From Promicromonospora umidemergens (lineage in GTDB: Bacteria > Actinomycetota > Actinomycetes > Actinomycetales > Cellulomonadaceae), in the NCBI RefSeq assembly GCF_024171995.1, contig NZ_JAMTCT010000025.1:1-64000 (forward strand): 64,000 bases of DNA. Direction: 5' to 3'. Within the stretch, counting starts at the first letter, position 1; the number at the start of each line of letters is the position of its first letter. Shown piece by piece: positions 26,534 through 35,786 of this stretch. A program made the position numbers and the translations under genes. Below the pieces are notes generated by a model that was given only the letters and a program-made list of their open reading frames with translations, was not told the origin of the DNA and searched no databases.

Positions 26534-27891
26534 CGGGCGCGCCCTGGTCGACGGGCGTCGGGCGCCTGCCGGACGGCGCACTGGCCGTCGCGGGCGTCGA
26601 TGTCCGCGACCTCGCCGCTGAGCACGGCACGCCCGCGTACGTCCTGGACGAGACCGACTTCCGGATGCGTGCCCGCGCGTACCGCACGGCGTTCGAGGCG
26701 GCGTTCGGCGCCGTCGGGGCCGGCGTGGACGTGTACTACGCCGGGAAGGCGCTGCTCACGGTCGCCGTCGCACGCTGGGCGCGCGAGGAAGGGTTGCGGG
26801 TCGACACGGCGTCGGGCGGCGAGCTCGCCCTCGCGCTGCGCGCGGAGGTGCCGGGTGCCGAGATCGGCCTGCACGGCAACAACAAGTCCGACGCCGAGAT
26901 CCTCCGTGCCCTGGACGCCGGCGTGGGGCGCATCATCGTGGACTCGCTGGTCGAGATCGAGCGGGTCGCGTACCTCGCGGCAGAGCGCGGGGTCGTGGCG
27001 CCGGTGATGGTCCGCGTGACCACCGGCGTGCACGCGGGCGGGCACGAGTACATCGCGACGGCCCACGAGGACCAGAAGTTCGGGCTCTCGGTGAACCCGG
27101 CGGGGCGCTCCGAGAGTCCCGCGATGACCGCGCTGCTGGACGTGCTGAAGCGTCCCGAGCTGAAGCTGCTCGGCATCCACTCGCACATCGGCTCGCAGAT
27201 CATCGATCCCGACGGGTTCGAGGCCGCTGCCGGCGTGGTGCTGCGGCTGCGCGCCGACCTGGCCGAGCGCTCCGGCGTGCTGGTCGACGAGGTCGACCTC
27301 GGGGGCGGTTACGGCATCGCCTACCTGCCCGGCGACGTCGCGCTCGACCCGGAGCGGGTGGCCAAGGACATCGCGCAGTCGGTCGCCGGTGTGTGCCAGG
27401 AGCTGGGTACGAGCCTGCCGCGGTTCTCGATCGAGCCCGGCCGGGCGATCGTCGGGCCCGCGGGTCTCACGCTCTACACGGTCGGCACGGTCAAGCCGGT
27501 CACGGTATCGAGCGACGACGGCACGGAGCTCACCCGCACCTATGTGTCCGTCGACGGCGGCATGAGCGACAACATCCGCCCGGCCCTGTACGGGGCGGCG
27601 TACCACGCGGAGGTCGTCGGCCGGTCGTCGACGGCCGAGCGGGTGCTGGCGCGTGTGGTGGGCAAGCACTGCGAGTCGGGGGACATCGTGGTGCACGAGG
27701 TCCAGCTGCCCGCCGACGTGCGGGCGGGCGACCTGCTCGCGGTCGCGGCGACCGGCGCCTACGGGCGCTCCATGGCGTCGAACTACAACATGCTGCCGCG
27801 ACCGCCCGTCGTCGCGGTGGCCGACGGCTCCTCGCGGGTGCTGGTGCGTCGCGAGACCGAGGCGGACCTGCTGGGGCTCGACCTGGGCTGA
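26530..27891 (+). CDS. lysA: Diaminopimelate decarboxylase
   Basis: 453 residues from a GTG overlapping the argS stop (GTGA), with CGGAGCG upstream. The enzyme converts meso-diaminopimelate to lysine, the last step of lysine synthesis. PLP lysine 73 is in YYAGKALLT. Further signatures are HSHIGSQI, VDLGGGYGI, IEPGRAIVGPAG and the substrate-binding KHCESGD with the catalytic Cys. In actinomycetes lysA commonly follows argS and precedes thrA/hom and thrC; those genes do not follow here, since a terminator and a minus-strand gene come next. Confidence 0.97.
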   Translation: MTGAPWSTGVGRLPDGALAVAGVDVRDLAAEHGTPAYVLDETDFRMRARAYRTAFEAAFGAVGAGVDVYYAGKALLTVAVARWAREEGLRVDTASGGELALALRAEVPGAEIGLHGNNKSDAEILRALDAGVGRIIVDSLVEIERVAYLAAERGVVAPVMVRVTTGVHAGGHEYIATAHEDQKFGLSVNPAGRSESPAMTALLDVLKRPELKLLGIHSHIGSQIIDPDGFEAAAGVVLRLRADLAERSGVLVDEVDLGGGYGIAYLPGDVALDPERVAKDIAQSVAGVCQELGTSLPRFSIEPGRAIVGPAGLTLYTVGTVKPVTVSSDDGTELTRTYVSVDGGMSDNIRPALYGAAYHAEVVGRSSTAERVLARVVGKHCESGDIVVHEVQLPADVRAGDLLAVAATGAYGRSMASNYNMLPRPPVVAVADGSSRVLVRRETEADLLGLDLG

Positions 27892-27893
27892 CC

Positions 27894-27929
27894 TCCCTCG
27901 ACTCCGGGCATCGGCTCGGAGTCGAGGGA
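27894..27929 (+). terminator. Hairpin terminator after lysA
   Basis: TCCCTCGACTCCG pairs with CGGAGTCGAGGGA around a 10-nt loop, starting 3 nt after the lysA stop. It lies between lysA and a convergent gene. Confidence 0.7.
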
Positions 27930-27946
27930 TCGGGTCAGGCGCTCTG

Positions 27947-28702
27947 TCAGACGTTCTGCGCGTCGTCGATGTGGCAGCCCTCGGCAGAATCGCCGTAGTC
28001 GTCGATGTGACCGGCGATCTCCGCGGACAGGTCCTCGATCTGCACGGTGAGCTTGTCCATCTCTGCGCCGACCGTCTCGACCGCTGCGACGTCACGCGCG
28101 TTGACGGCGGCGAGGAAGTTGTTCAGTCCCTCGACGTACGTGAGCATCTTGTCGTCCAGCTTTGCCGAGACCTCGAGCATCGCGTCCGCGTCGTCGATCG
28201 CGCCGACGCAGGCTGTCGCGGTGCTCTCGGCGCGGTCCTTGGCGATCTCGAGGTCGTCGATCGCCGCCTCGGCGTCGGCGAGGCTCTGCTCCGTGCCTGC
28301 CAGGTCGGACGAGAGCGACGTGGCGCGCGACTCCCAGTCGTTGGCCGAGACCGTACCGAGTGCGCCCCACACGACCGCGCTGACGAGCAGCACCACCAGC
28401 ACGAGCACGGCGGCGTTGGCCCTGAGGAAGGCCGCGGCCTTGCTGGGATCCTTCGTCGGTGCGGGTGCGGGTGCGGGTGCGGGTGCGGGTGCGGGTGCGG
28501 GTGCGGGTGCGGGTGCGGGTAGGACCGCCGTGTCGCCGACAAGCGGCAGCGCTGCGGCCGGCGCCGTAGCACGAGCCGTATCACTCGTCGGAGCGGGTTC
28601 GGTGCCGTCCGGCAGCCCTTCGGTGGCCGGGGCGGGGGCCGGTCCGGGATCGGGTACCGGTTTTGGTTCAGCGGCGGGACGCGCGCTCTCGTCGTCGGAC
28701 AT
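27947..28702 (-). CDS. Single-pass membrane protein with Ala-Pro repeat linker, unknown function
   Basis: 251 residues. A Pro/Ala-rich cytosolic leader (residues 1-85) contains an uninterrupted run of about ten Ala-Pro dipeptides near 62-82. One membrane segment follows (about 95-117), then an external part of ~130 residues that is largely helical and acidic, with a coiled-coil look (SLSSDLAGTEQSLADAEA, DLEIAKDRAES) and two Cys (ACVGA, EGCHI). The design resembles actinobacterial cell-envelope proteins of unknown role. I cannot assign a function. The Ala-Pro run is encoded by a hexanucleotide repeat. Confidence 0.75.
   Translation of the reverse strand: MSDDESARPAAEPKPVPDPGPAPAPATEGLPDGTEPAPTSDTARATAPAAALPLVGDTAVLPAPAPAPAPAPAPAPAPAPAPTKDPSKAAAFLRANAAVLVLVVLLVSAVVWGALGTVSANDWESRATSLSSDLAGTEQSLADAEAAIDDLEIAKDRAESTATACVGAIDDADAMLEVSAKLDDKMLTYVEGLNNFLAAVNARDVAAVETVGAEMDKLTVQIEDLSAEIAGHIDDYGDSAEGCHIDDAQNV
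28459..28520. repeat. Hexanucleotide tandem repeat (GTGCGG)n
   Basis: About ten perfect copies of GTGCGG in 62 bp, encoding the Ala-Pro run on the minus strand. Unit gain or loss changes the linker length by two residues without a frameshift. Confidence 0.9.
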
Positions 28703-28851
28703 GCGGGCACCGTATCGACCGGAAAGGGCTGAACCGCGCGATTATCGACCGCGCGACGATAGTTCACCCGCCTCGGCGAGACTGTTCTTGCTCTGCAGCA
28801 GCCGGTCGCGGCGAGTGCTCGGCAAACCGGCTTCCTGAGGGCCGGCCGAGG

Positions 28852-30522
28852 TCAGCGCACGTCGACGTAGATCGGGTTCGTGTAGAGCCAGGTGTCCGCC
28901 CACGGGTCGCCGTCGTTGTCGGCGTGCTGCAGGGGGCCGGCGGGGTCGATCGACGCTCCGAGGAACCCTGCGCCGTGGCGGTTGCCGTCGCTGCCGCGCA
29001 GCCGGATGTAGCAGGACTCGGTGATGCGGCCGAGCGGGATGCGCAGGTTGTAGGTGCCGTGGCGACGACTGGTGTCGACCTGCTCGACCACACGTGTCTC
29101 GGGCGCCCGCCAGCTGTCGCGGTCGGTCGAGGGGCCGGTCACGGTGCCCCGGATCACGTCGAGGTGGGCGAGCCGGGGGAGCACCCCGTGCGGGTTGGGC
29201 CGGTGCGCGCTGCGTACCTTGATCATCAGCTCGACCGAGGTACCGCGCTCCACGGTGAGCCGGCCGCCGAGCGTGGTGCCGTTGCCGCGACCGCCACGAC
29301 CGCCACGGGCGCCGACGAGGCGGACGTCCAGTGCGTCGACGAGGTGTCCGTGGTCTACCCAGACCCGGCCTCGGCGCAGGCCGTCCATGACATCGAGGTA
29401 GCCGTGCCGGGTCACACCGACGTGGGTTCGGCTGAACTCGCCCGGCCAGAAGTCGCTCCCCGGCTGGGGTGTGCCGGTGTCGACGGGGGACGGCTTCCAG
29501 CCCAGGGAGTCGAAGTTCTGTCCGGCCGGCATGTCGCCGTCGCGCCAGGTGTCCCAGATGGTGCGGTGGTTGTCGGAGTTGGAGGTGATCGAGAACAGGG
29601 TGCCCTCGGCCAGCATCGCGTCCCACATGCCCCCGACCGTGGCGGTCATCCAGTCGAAGCCGCCGAAGGTGCGGTACGACTCGATCGGGTAGCCGGAGTA
29701 GGAGTCCGGGCGCGGCGCGTTGTTGTACTCGCCCCGCTGGGCCCGCGTGCTGCCGCGGTAGGCGACCCAGGCCGGATCGGCATCGCCCTGGGCGCCCGGC
29801 GCGCCTTCCATCCCGATGACGACGCCGCGTGCGGCGTCGCGCCACGCCCGGATCTCGTGCGGAGAGTCGATGCCGAGCCGGGACGGGTGGTTGGCCAGCA
29901 CGAGGACGTCGTCGACGTAGCCGTTGGCCTTCTGGGCGGCGAGCCACCGCAGTGCCTCCACCGCGCGCTGCTCGTTCTCGGGCAGGTCGGCGTCCCAGCC
30001 GTTGAGCTTGGCGTCCCACCGGCGCTCGAACTCGCGCAGCAGCTCGACCTCGTGCCGCCCGGGTGCGGCGAACACGGTGCCGTGCTCAGCAGCGGGGATG
30101 TACCACTCCAGGCCCTGGAAGATGAGCTGGCGCGGGTTACGAGCCCGCGCGGTCATGATCTCCGCGTGCTCGGCAGCGGCCCCCTTGTCGCGGTGCCCGT
30201 GGTTGCTGTGCTCGGTCAAGACCATCCAGTCCAGACCGAGCTCCGCACCCTTCCTGGCGAGCTGGTCGAAGTCGTACTTGGCGTCGTGGCTGTAGCGGGA
30301 GTGCACGTGGTGGTCGCCGACGAGCCACGCGAGCTGCGGGTCGCCGGGACGGCCCGAGGCGGCGGCGGTTCCGGCGTGCGCGCCGGTGGCGAGGGCCAGC
30401 CCACCGGCCATGCCGAGGCGCAGGAAGTTGCGGCGGGAGGCGCCTTGCGGGTCCAGCGACGAGGCGGGGACCGATGGATCGGCCCAGGTGGGCAGATCGG
30501 TGGCGCGGAACGGGGTGGGCAT
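28852..30522 (-). CDS. Tat-exported CehA/McbA-type metallohydrolase (PHP domain)
   Basis: 556 residues, ATG with GCAGGAGGAACC upstream. The twin-arginine signal SRRNFLRLG (residues 29-37) is followed by a hydrophobic stretch and an Ala-rich cleavage region, so it folds in the cytosol and is exported. The mature protein starts with the PHP metal site HHVHSRYSHD (His71-His74), with further ligands in LTEHSNHGHR and NHPSRL. CehA/McbA relatives are phosphoesterase-like hydrolases, some acting on carbamates. A Gly/Arg-rich stretch lies near residue 420. The real substrate is unknown. It is divergent from the DUF222/HNH gene. Confidence 0.85.
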   Translation of the reverse strand: MPTPFRATDLPTWADPSVPASSLDPQGASRRNFLRLGMAGGLALATGAHAGTAAASGRPGDPQLAWLVGDHHVHSRYSHDAKYDFDQLARKGAELGLDWMVLTEHSNHGHRDKGAAAEHAEIMTARARNPRQLIFQGLEWYIPAAEHGTVFAAPGRHEVELLREFERRWDAKLNGWDADLPENEQRAVEALRWLAAQKANGYVDDVLVLANHPSRLGIDSPHEIRAWRDAARGVVIGMEGAPGAQGDADPAWVAYRGSTRAQRGEYNNAPRPDSYSGYPIESYRTFGGFDWMTATVGGMWDAMLAEGTLFSITSNSDNHRTIWDTWRDGDMPAGQNFDSLGWKPSPVDTGTPQPGSDFWPGEFSRTHVGVTRHGYLDVMDGLRRGRVWVDHGHLVDALDVRLVGARGGRGGRGNGTTLGGRLTVERGTSVELMIKVRSAHRPNPHGVLPRLAHLDVIRGTVTGPSTDRDSWRAPETRVVEQVDTSRRHGTYNLRIPLGRITESCYIRLRGSDGNRHGAGFLGASIDPAGPLQHADNDGDPWADTWLYTNPIYVDVR

Positions 30523-30702
30523 GGTTCCTCCTGCGGCAGAGCATGGTGAAGCCACAGGGTCGCGCGGCCCGGAGGCACACACATGAACCTCGGGTGTCTG
30601 GCGCCTGTCGGTCGGCCGTCGAGTGCTCGGCTCGGCCCCGGACAGTCCATCGGCGAACCAGGGGCGACGAGTCTTCAAGAGGCGGATCGAACGGGCGTGC
30701 CA

Positions 30703-30708
30703 TATGAT
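30703..30708 (+). promoter_or_regulatory. Candidate -10 element for a leaderless DUF222/HNH mRNA
   Basis: TATGAT, one base from the ideal TATAAT, ends 6 nt before the ATG. No Shine-Dalgarno is present in front of the start codon. Confidence 0.6.
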
Positions 30709-30714
30709 CATGGC

Positions 30715-32334
30715 ATGTTCAGAGAGAATGCAGCGGAGGGGCGATCGGTCGGCAGCATGTTGCCCGCGGCCTCGTTCGCTGACGCTCGAAGTGGAGTAGG
30801 TGCCAGCCTGGCACTCGTCACTGACACCGGTGCCGACGACGTCGGCGGCCCTTCCAGCACTTTCGTCGGTGACGTATCGGCTGACAGGATCGCGGCCCTG
30901 CACGCGTGGTTGCTGTCCGGTTCTGGTCCGGCCGATGCCGCCTCGCGGGTCGCCGTGCTGCGTGCCCTGGAAGAGCTCGCTGCTGGTGTCGTGGCCGTGC
31001 AGTCGCAGGTGCTGGTCGACCTGCGGGACGACGAAGTCCGGGCCGCGAAAGAGGCGGCGGTCGCGTCGGGTGGCACCGCGCACGACAAGCGCGGCCGGCA
31101 GATCCCGGTCACCGCCAAGTCCGCGGCGCGCGACGCGGAGTCGAACGTGGCCCAGCAGGTCGGGCTCGCGTTGCGGGTCTCGCCGCACCGGGCGCGGTCA
31201 CTGCTCGGCGTCGCGAAGGTCTGGCACACCGAGATGCCCCGCACCCTCGGCGCGCTCCGCGAAGGACGGCTGTCCCAAGAACGCGCGACGCTGCTGGTCA
31301 AGGAGACCGCCTGCCTGACCCTGGCCGACCGCCAGATCATTGACGCGGAGCTCTGCGCCGACCCGGCCGTGCTGGAGGGTGTGGGCACGCGGCGACTTGG
31401 CGCCCTCATCAACGAGCACGCGGGCCGGCTGGACCCCGCCGCGCTGGCCAAGCGGGCGGCGAAGGCTGTCTCGGACCGGTGCGTGACCCTCCGGCCGGCC
31501 CCGGACACGATGACGTACCTGACCGCGCTCCTCCCTGTTGCCGAGGGTGTCCAGGCCTACGCGGCACTGAAGGTCGCCGCGGAGACCTCCCGGCACACGG
31601 GCAGTGACGAGCGGCCGATCGGGCAGATCATGGCCGACACCCTGGTCGAGCGGGTCACGGGCCAGGTGCACGCAGCGGACGTCCCGGTTACGGTGCACCT
31701 GGTCGTATCCGACGAGGCGCTGCTGGCAGGCGGGCACGAACCCGCAGTCGTGCTGGACGGCACCGGCGCTGGACACGGAGCCATCCCCGCGGAAGTGGCG
31801 CGCAACCTCGTCGCCAACGGCCTGGACCTGAACGCGGCGTGGCTGCGGGCCGTCTACACCACCAGCACCGGGAACCTGATCGGGGCGAGCAGCAAGCAGC
31901 GGTTCTTCACCGACGGGCTCGCCGACCTGCTCCGTGTGCGGGACCAGGGCATCTGCCGCACCTCCTGGTGCGACGCACCGATACGGCACCTCGACCACGT
32001 CACCCCGGCCGCCCACGGCGGGGACACCACCCTGGCGAACGGCCAAGGACTCTGTGCTGCTTGTAACCAGGCCAAAGAAACCCCCGGCTGGTCCGCAGCC
32101 ACAGAGACCGATCCCGGGACCGGCAGACACACGGTCACCACCACGACACCGTCCGGACAGCAGTACCGGTCGGTCGCACCCGAGCCACCACGACCCGCCC
32201 GACCGGACCAACCCGCGCTGTCAGCCCCGCGGCCTGGCACACGATCGGGCTCGGCGACCGGCCCGGTCACCCTCTCGTGCCGGGTGCGCCAACCAGTGCG
32301 CCACCACCTGCGCCCGGTAGCACGCGCAGCCTGA
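30715..32334 (+). CDS. DUF222 domain HNH endonuclease (13E12-like)
   Basis: 539 residues. The long N-terminal helical DUF222 region (about 50-400) contains VAQQVGLALRVSPHRARSLL and GRLSQERATLLVKET. The HNH module near 425-465 reads CRTSWCDAPIRHLDHVTPAAHGG and then CAACNQAKE; the Cys pairs bind zinc and the His-Asn-His residues would cut DNA. Such proteins are present in many copies in actinobacterial genomes and correspond to the REP13E12 family of Mycobacterium. The biological role is unclear; they may behave as selfish elements. The C-terminal tail is Pro/Arg-rich. The start was chosen by the leaderless -10 at 30703. Confidence 0.9.
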   Translation: MFRENAAEGRSVGSMLPAASFADARSGVGASLALVTDTGADDVGGPSSTFVGDVSADRIAALHAWLLSGSGPADAASRVAVLRALEELAAGVVAVQSQVLVDLRDDEVRAAKEAAVASGGTAHDKRGRQIPVTAKSAARDAESNVAQQVGLALRVSPHRARSLLGVAKVWHTEMPRTLGALREGRLSQERATLLVKETACLTLADRQIIDAELCADPAVLEGVGTRRLGALINEHAGRLDPAALAKRAAKAVSDRCVTLRPAPDTMTYLTALLPVAEGVQAYAALKVAAETSRHTGSDERPIGQIMADTLVERVTGQVHAADVPVTVHLVVSDEALLAGGHEPAVVLDGTGAGHGAIPAEVARNLVANGLDLNAAWLRAVYTTSTGNLIGASSKQRFFTDGLADLLRVRDQGICRTSWCDAPIRHLDHVTPAAHGGDTTLANGQGLCAACNQAKETPGWSAATETDPGTGRHTVTTTTPSGQQYRSVAPEPPRPARPDQPALSAPRPGTRSGSATGPVTLSCRVRQPVRHHLRPVARAA

Positions 32335-32336
32335 GA

Positions 32337-32434
32337 CGCCGGGCCCACCAGGCCCGGCGACCACACCCGACGCCGCACCGGTCACGCCCCAGGGGTGGTG
32401 GGGGAGAGAGACCAGCGACCGGCACGGCGTCGGG
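32337..32434. terminator. Two hairpins between the HNH gene and aceB
   Basis: A 9-bp stem (CGCCGGGCC/GGCCCGGCG, 32337-32359) lies just past the HNH stop. A second, longer stem follows: 32366-32383 with 32417-32434, 18 bp with two mismatches, which would serve the convergent aceB. No T-runs. Confidence 0.6.
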
Positions 32435-32453
32435 CAGATTGTGCGGACGAACC

Positions 32454-34298
32454 TCAGACCTGGTCGGCCGGCGAGCCCACCAGTTGCCCCTGGTAGGCGG
32501 AGTTCGTCAGGAACGGCGGGAAGGCGTCCCGGAGGGCGACCTCACGGAAGATCGCTGCCGCGTCCTCGATGCGGTTGCCGTGGTCGGGTGACAGCGAGGC
32601 GACGACGTCGAGCAGGAGCGCCTCGACCCGCTCCCGGGTGACCGGCAGCTGGTCGTCGTCGGTCACGGTGCCCGAGGCGATCCACTGCCACACCTGCGAC
32701 CGCGAGATCTCGGCGGTGGCGGCGTCCTCCATGAGGTTGTCGAGCGCCGCGGCCCCGGTACCGCGCAGCCAGGCGTCGAGGTAGCGCACGGCCACCGAGA
32801 CGTTCGACCGCAGGCCGACGGACGTCACGGTCGCCCCGGCGCGGCGGACCGACGCGATGTCGAGCAGCTCGTGCTGGCCCACGACGACGTCGGGCCGCTG
32901 GCGCGCGACCTGGTTCGGCGCGTCACCGAGCACGGCGTCGAACTCAGCCTCGGCCACGGGGATGAGGTCGGGGTGGGCCACCCAGGTGCCGTCGAAGCCC
33001 GCGCCGGCCTCGCGCTTCTTGTCCGCGGCGACCTGCTGGAACGCCTTCGCGGTGACCTCCGGGCTGCGGCGGTCGGGGATGAACGCGCTCATGCCGCCGA
33101 TGGCGTGCGCCCCCCGCTTGTGGCAGGTGGCGACGAGCAGCTCGGTGTAGGCGCGCATGAACGGAGCCGTCATGGTCACCTGCGCGCGGTCGGGCAGCAC
33201 GTAGGACCTGCCACGTGTGCGGAAGCACTTGATCACCGAGAACAGGTAGTCCCAGCGCCCGGCGTTGAGTCCGGCGCAGTGGTCACGCAGCTCGTAGAGG
33301 ATCTCCTCCATCTCGAACGCCGCGGGCAGCGTCTCGATGAGCACGGTGGCGCGGATCGTCCCGCGGGGGATGCCGAGCACTTCCTGCGCGAGCTCGAACA
33401 CGTCGTTCCACAGCCGTGCTTCCTTGTAGCCCTCCAGCTTGGGCAGGTAGAAGTACGGGCCGCGGCCGCGGGCGATCAGCTCGGCGGCGTTGTGGAAGAA
33501 GTAGAGCCCGAAGTCCACGAGGCTGCCCAGGGCGTTGCTGCTGATGCCCTCGGCGTCCGTGTACCGCAGGTGCGCCTCGTCCAGGTGCCAGCCGCGAGGC
33601 CGGAAAACGATGGTCGGCAGGTCCGTGATGGACGACGACCGCAGCGTGTACTCCTTGCCCGCGTCGTTCGTGAAGCTGAGCGTGCCGCGGATCGCGTCGT
33701 GCAGGGAGAGCTGCCCCTCCACGACGTTTGGCCACGTGGGGCTGGACGCGTCCTCGGCGTCGGCCAGCCAGCACCGGGCACCGGAGTTGAGCGCGTTGAT
33801 GGTCATCTTCGGGTCGGTCGGACCGGTGATCTCCACGCGGCGGTCCTCCAGGCCGGGCGCGCGCCGCGATCCCGCGACGCGCCAGTGCGGGTCGTCGCGC
33901 ACCGGGCGGGTGGAGGCTCGGAAGTCCGGGTCGCTGCCGTCGGCGATGTCCTGGCGGCGCAGCTGGCGGCGCGCGAGCAGCTCGTCGCGCCGCGCGTCGA
34001 ACCGGTCGTGAAGGAGGGCGAGGAACCCGAGGGCGTCGGGAGTCAGGATCTCGCCGTAGCGCCGGCCGACGGCGCCGGTCACGGTGATCACGCCCCGGCG
34101 GACACCGGTCCTCGAGGCGCCCACCCCGCCGCTCGGCAGCGTGCTCGGTGCCGAGCTCCTCGGCGCCGGGCCGGCGCCGGCGCGCGCCTCCGCTGCGGCG
34201 TCGGCGCGCGCCGCAGGCGGAGTGCCGATCCCGGCCAGACCGGCGTCGGGGTCGAAGGGGTTCGCGCCCTGTGGGCGGGTGTCGATGGTCGCGGTCAT
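32454..34298 (-). CDS. aceB: Malate synthase A (glyoxylate shunt)
   Basis: 614 residues, longer than the usual ~530 because of an Ala/Pro/Ser-rich leader of about 65 residues. The enzyme condenses glyoxylate with acetyl-CoA to malate in the cytosol. Isoform A features are present: the TIM-barrel segment ITGPTDPKMTINALNSGA, LADAEDASSPTWPN, TVLIETLPAAFEMEEI and GTWVAHPDLIPVA. The C-terminal helical plug follows. Its ATG overlaps the aceA stop by one base, so aceA-aceB form one unit. Induction on acetate or C2-yielding substrates is expected through RamB-type control from the divergent gene. Confidence 0.96.
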   Translation of the reverse strand: MTATIDTRPQGANPFDPDAGLAGIGTPPAARADAAAEARAGAGPAPRSSAPSTLPSGGVGASRTGVRRGVITVTGAVGRRYGEILTPDALGFLALLHDRFDARRDELLARRQLRRQDIADGSDPDFRASTRPVRDDPHWRVAGSRRAPGLEDRRVEITGPTDPKMTINALNSGARCWLADAEDASSPTWPNVVEGQLSLHDAIRGTLSFTNDAGKEYTLRSSSITDLPTIVFRPRGWHLDEAHLRYTDAEGISSNALGSLVDFGLYFFHNAAELIARGRGPYFYLPKLEGYKEARLWNDVFELAQEVLGIPRGTIRATVLIETLPAAFEMEEILYELRDHCAGLNAGRWDYLFSVIKCFRTRGRSYVLPDRAQVTMTAPFMRAYTELLVATCHKRGAHAIGGMSAFIPDRRSPEVTAKAFQQVAADKKREAGAGFDGTWVAHPDLIPVAEAEFDAVLGDAPNQVARQRPDVVVGQHELLDIASVRRAGATVTSVGLRSNVSVAVRYLDAWLRGTGAAALDNLMEDAATAEISRSQVWQWIASGTVTDDDQLPVTRERVEALLLDVVASLSPDHGNRIEDAAAIFREVALRDAFPPFLTNSAYQGQLVGSPADQV

Positions 34299-35647
34299 CA
34301 GAACTGCGCCGCCTCGGTAGAACCGGCCAGGGCGGTGGTGGCGGAGTCGGGGTTGAGCGCCGTCGCCACGCGGTCGAAGTAGCCGGTGCCGACCTCGCGC
34401 TGGTGCTTGGTGGCGGTGTAGCCGCGCTCCTCGGCGGCGAACTCCGCCTCCTGCAGCCGCACGTACGCCGACATCTGCTCGCGGGCGTAGCCGTGGGCCA
34501 GGTCGAACATCGAGTAGTTCAGGGCGTGGAAGCCGGCCAGGGTGATGAACTGGAACTTGAAGCCCATGGCGCCGAGCTCACGCTGGAACTTCGCGATGGT
34601 GTCGTCGTCCAGGTGCTTCTTCCAGTTGAACGACGGGGAGCAGTTGTAGCTCAGCATCTGGTCCGGGAAGTCTGCCTTGACGGCCTCGGCGAACTTGCGT
34701 GCGAGCTCGAGGTCGGGCGTGCCGGTCTCCATCCAGATGAGGTCGGAGTACGGAGCGTAGGCCTTGGCCCGGGCGATGCACGGCTCGATGCCGTTCGTCA
34801 CCTTGTAGAAGCCCTCGGCGGTGCGCTCGCCGGTGATGAACGGCAGGTCCCGCTCGTCCACGTCGGACGTGATCAGCGTCGCGGCCTCTGCGTCGGTGCG
34901 GGCGATCACGATGGACGGAACGGAGGCGACGTCGGCCGCGAGGCGGGCCGCGTTCAGCGTGCGCACGTGCTGCTGCGTCGGGACGAGCACCTTGCCGCCG
35001 AGGTGGCCACACTTCTTCTCCGAGGCGAGCTGGTCCTCCCAGTGCACGCCCGCGGCGCCGGACTGGATCATCGACTTCATCAGCTCGTACGCGTTGAGCG
35101 GGCCACCGAAGCCGGCCTCGGCGTCGGCCACGATCGGGGCGAGCCAGTCGCGGGTCGGCGTGCCGTTCTCGGAGACGTCGATCTGGTCGGCGCGCAGGAG
35201 CGCGTTGTTGATGCGCCGGACCACTGCGGGCACCGAGTTGGCGGGGTAGAGCGACTGGTCGGGGTAGGTCTGGCCCGAGAGGTTCGCGTCACCCGCGACC
35301 TGCCAGCCGGACAGGTAGACGGCCTGCAGGCCCGCCTTGACCTGCTGCACGGCCTGGTTTCCGGTCAGCGCCCCGAGGGCGTTGACGTAGTCCTCCTCGT
35401 GCAGCTGCCGCCACAGGCGCTCGGCGCCGCGGCGGGCGAGCGTGCTCTCCTCGCCGACCGAGCCGCGCAGCGCGACGACGTCCTCGGGGGTGTAGGTGCG
35501 CTCGATACCGGCCCATCGCGGGTCGGAGTCCCAGGACTGCTGCAGCTCCGCGGCCGTCTGCACCTGGTCGCCGGTGCGCACGGGCTTCGACGCGGTCGTC
35601 GCGGGCACGGTCGCCTCGTCCGTTGAATCGATGGTGGGTGCGCTCAT
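34298..35647 (-). CDS. aceA: Isocitrate lyase (glyoxylate shunt)
   Basis: 449 residues, typical of the prokaryotic form. It splits isocitrate to succinate and glyoxylate. The signature [13 protein letters not shown] with the catalytic Cys, the metal-binding [10 protein letters not shown], and [14 protein letters not shown] are all present. With aceB it forms the complete shunt. Transcription is divergent from ramB and shares a 139-bp control region that contains an AGAAGAA/TTCTTCT inverted repeat. A start ATG with AGGAGAT-like sequence upstream (GAGAAGGAGATCGCC on the minus strand) is convincing. Confidence 0.97.
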   Translation of the reverse strand: MSAPTIDSTDEATVPATTASKPVRTGDQVQTAAELQQSWDSDPRWAGIERTYTPEDVVALRGSVGEESTLARRGAERLWRQLHEEDYVNALGALTGNQAVQQVKAGLQAVYLSGWQVAGDANLSGQTYPDQSLYPANSVPAVVRRINNALLRADQIDVSENGTPTRDWLAPIVADAEAGFGGPLNAYELMKSMIQSGAAGVHWEDQLASEKKCGHLGGKVLVPTQQHVRTLNAARLAADVASVPSIVIARTDAEAATLITSDVDERDLPFITGERTAEGFYKVTNGIEPCIARAKAYAPYSDLIWMETGTPDLELARKFAEAVKADFPDQMLSYNCSPSFNWKKHLDDDTIAKFQRELGAMGFKFQFITLAGFHALNYSMFDLAHGYAREQMSAYVRLQEAEFAAEERGYTATKHQREVGTGYFDRVATALNPDSATTALAGSTEAAQF

Positions 35648-35745
35648 GGCGATCTCCTTCTCGGTGGAACGTCGTCACCGCGCCTGCCGGGTGACGTGTT
35701 ACGACCTTCTGCCCTGCGCAACCCACTTCTCAAGCAGATCTGAGT

Positions 35746-35765
35746 AGAAGAAATCAAGTTCTTCT
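35746..35765. promoter_or_regulatory. Candidate operator between aceA and ramB
   Basis: AGAAGAA-ATCAAG-TTCTTCT is an exact 7-bp inverted repeat with a 6-nt spacer. The region is far more AT-rich than its surroundings and carries further CTTCT half-sites at 35705 and 35726. It is a plausible site for RamB or another regulator of the shunt, although it is not identical to the corynebacterial RamB motif I recall. Confidence 0.5.
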
Positions 35766-35786
35766 GTTGAACGGAAGCCTCCTCGT

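Noticed and set aside
28459-28520. Short regular repeats as a CRISPR array
   Set aside because: Units of 6 bp with no spacers inside a coding region; a simple tandem repeat.
30523-31188. N-terminal extension of the PHP-type protein up to 31188
   Set aside because: The ATG at 30522 has a strong Shine-Dalgarno and begins a Tat signal peptide; the extension overlaps the divergent HNH gene and looks random.
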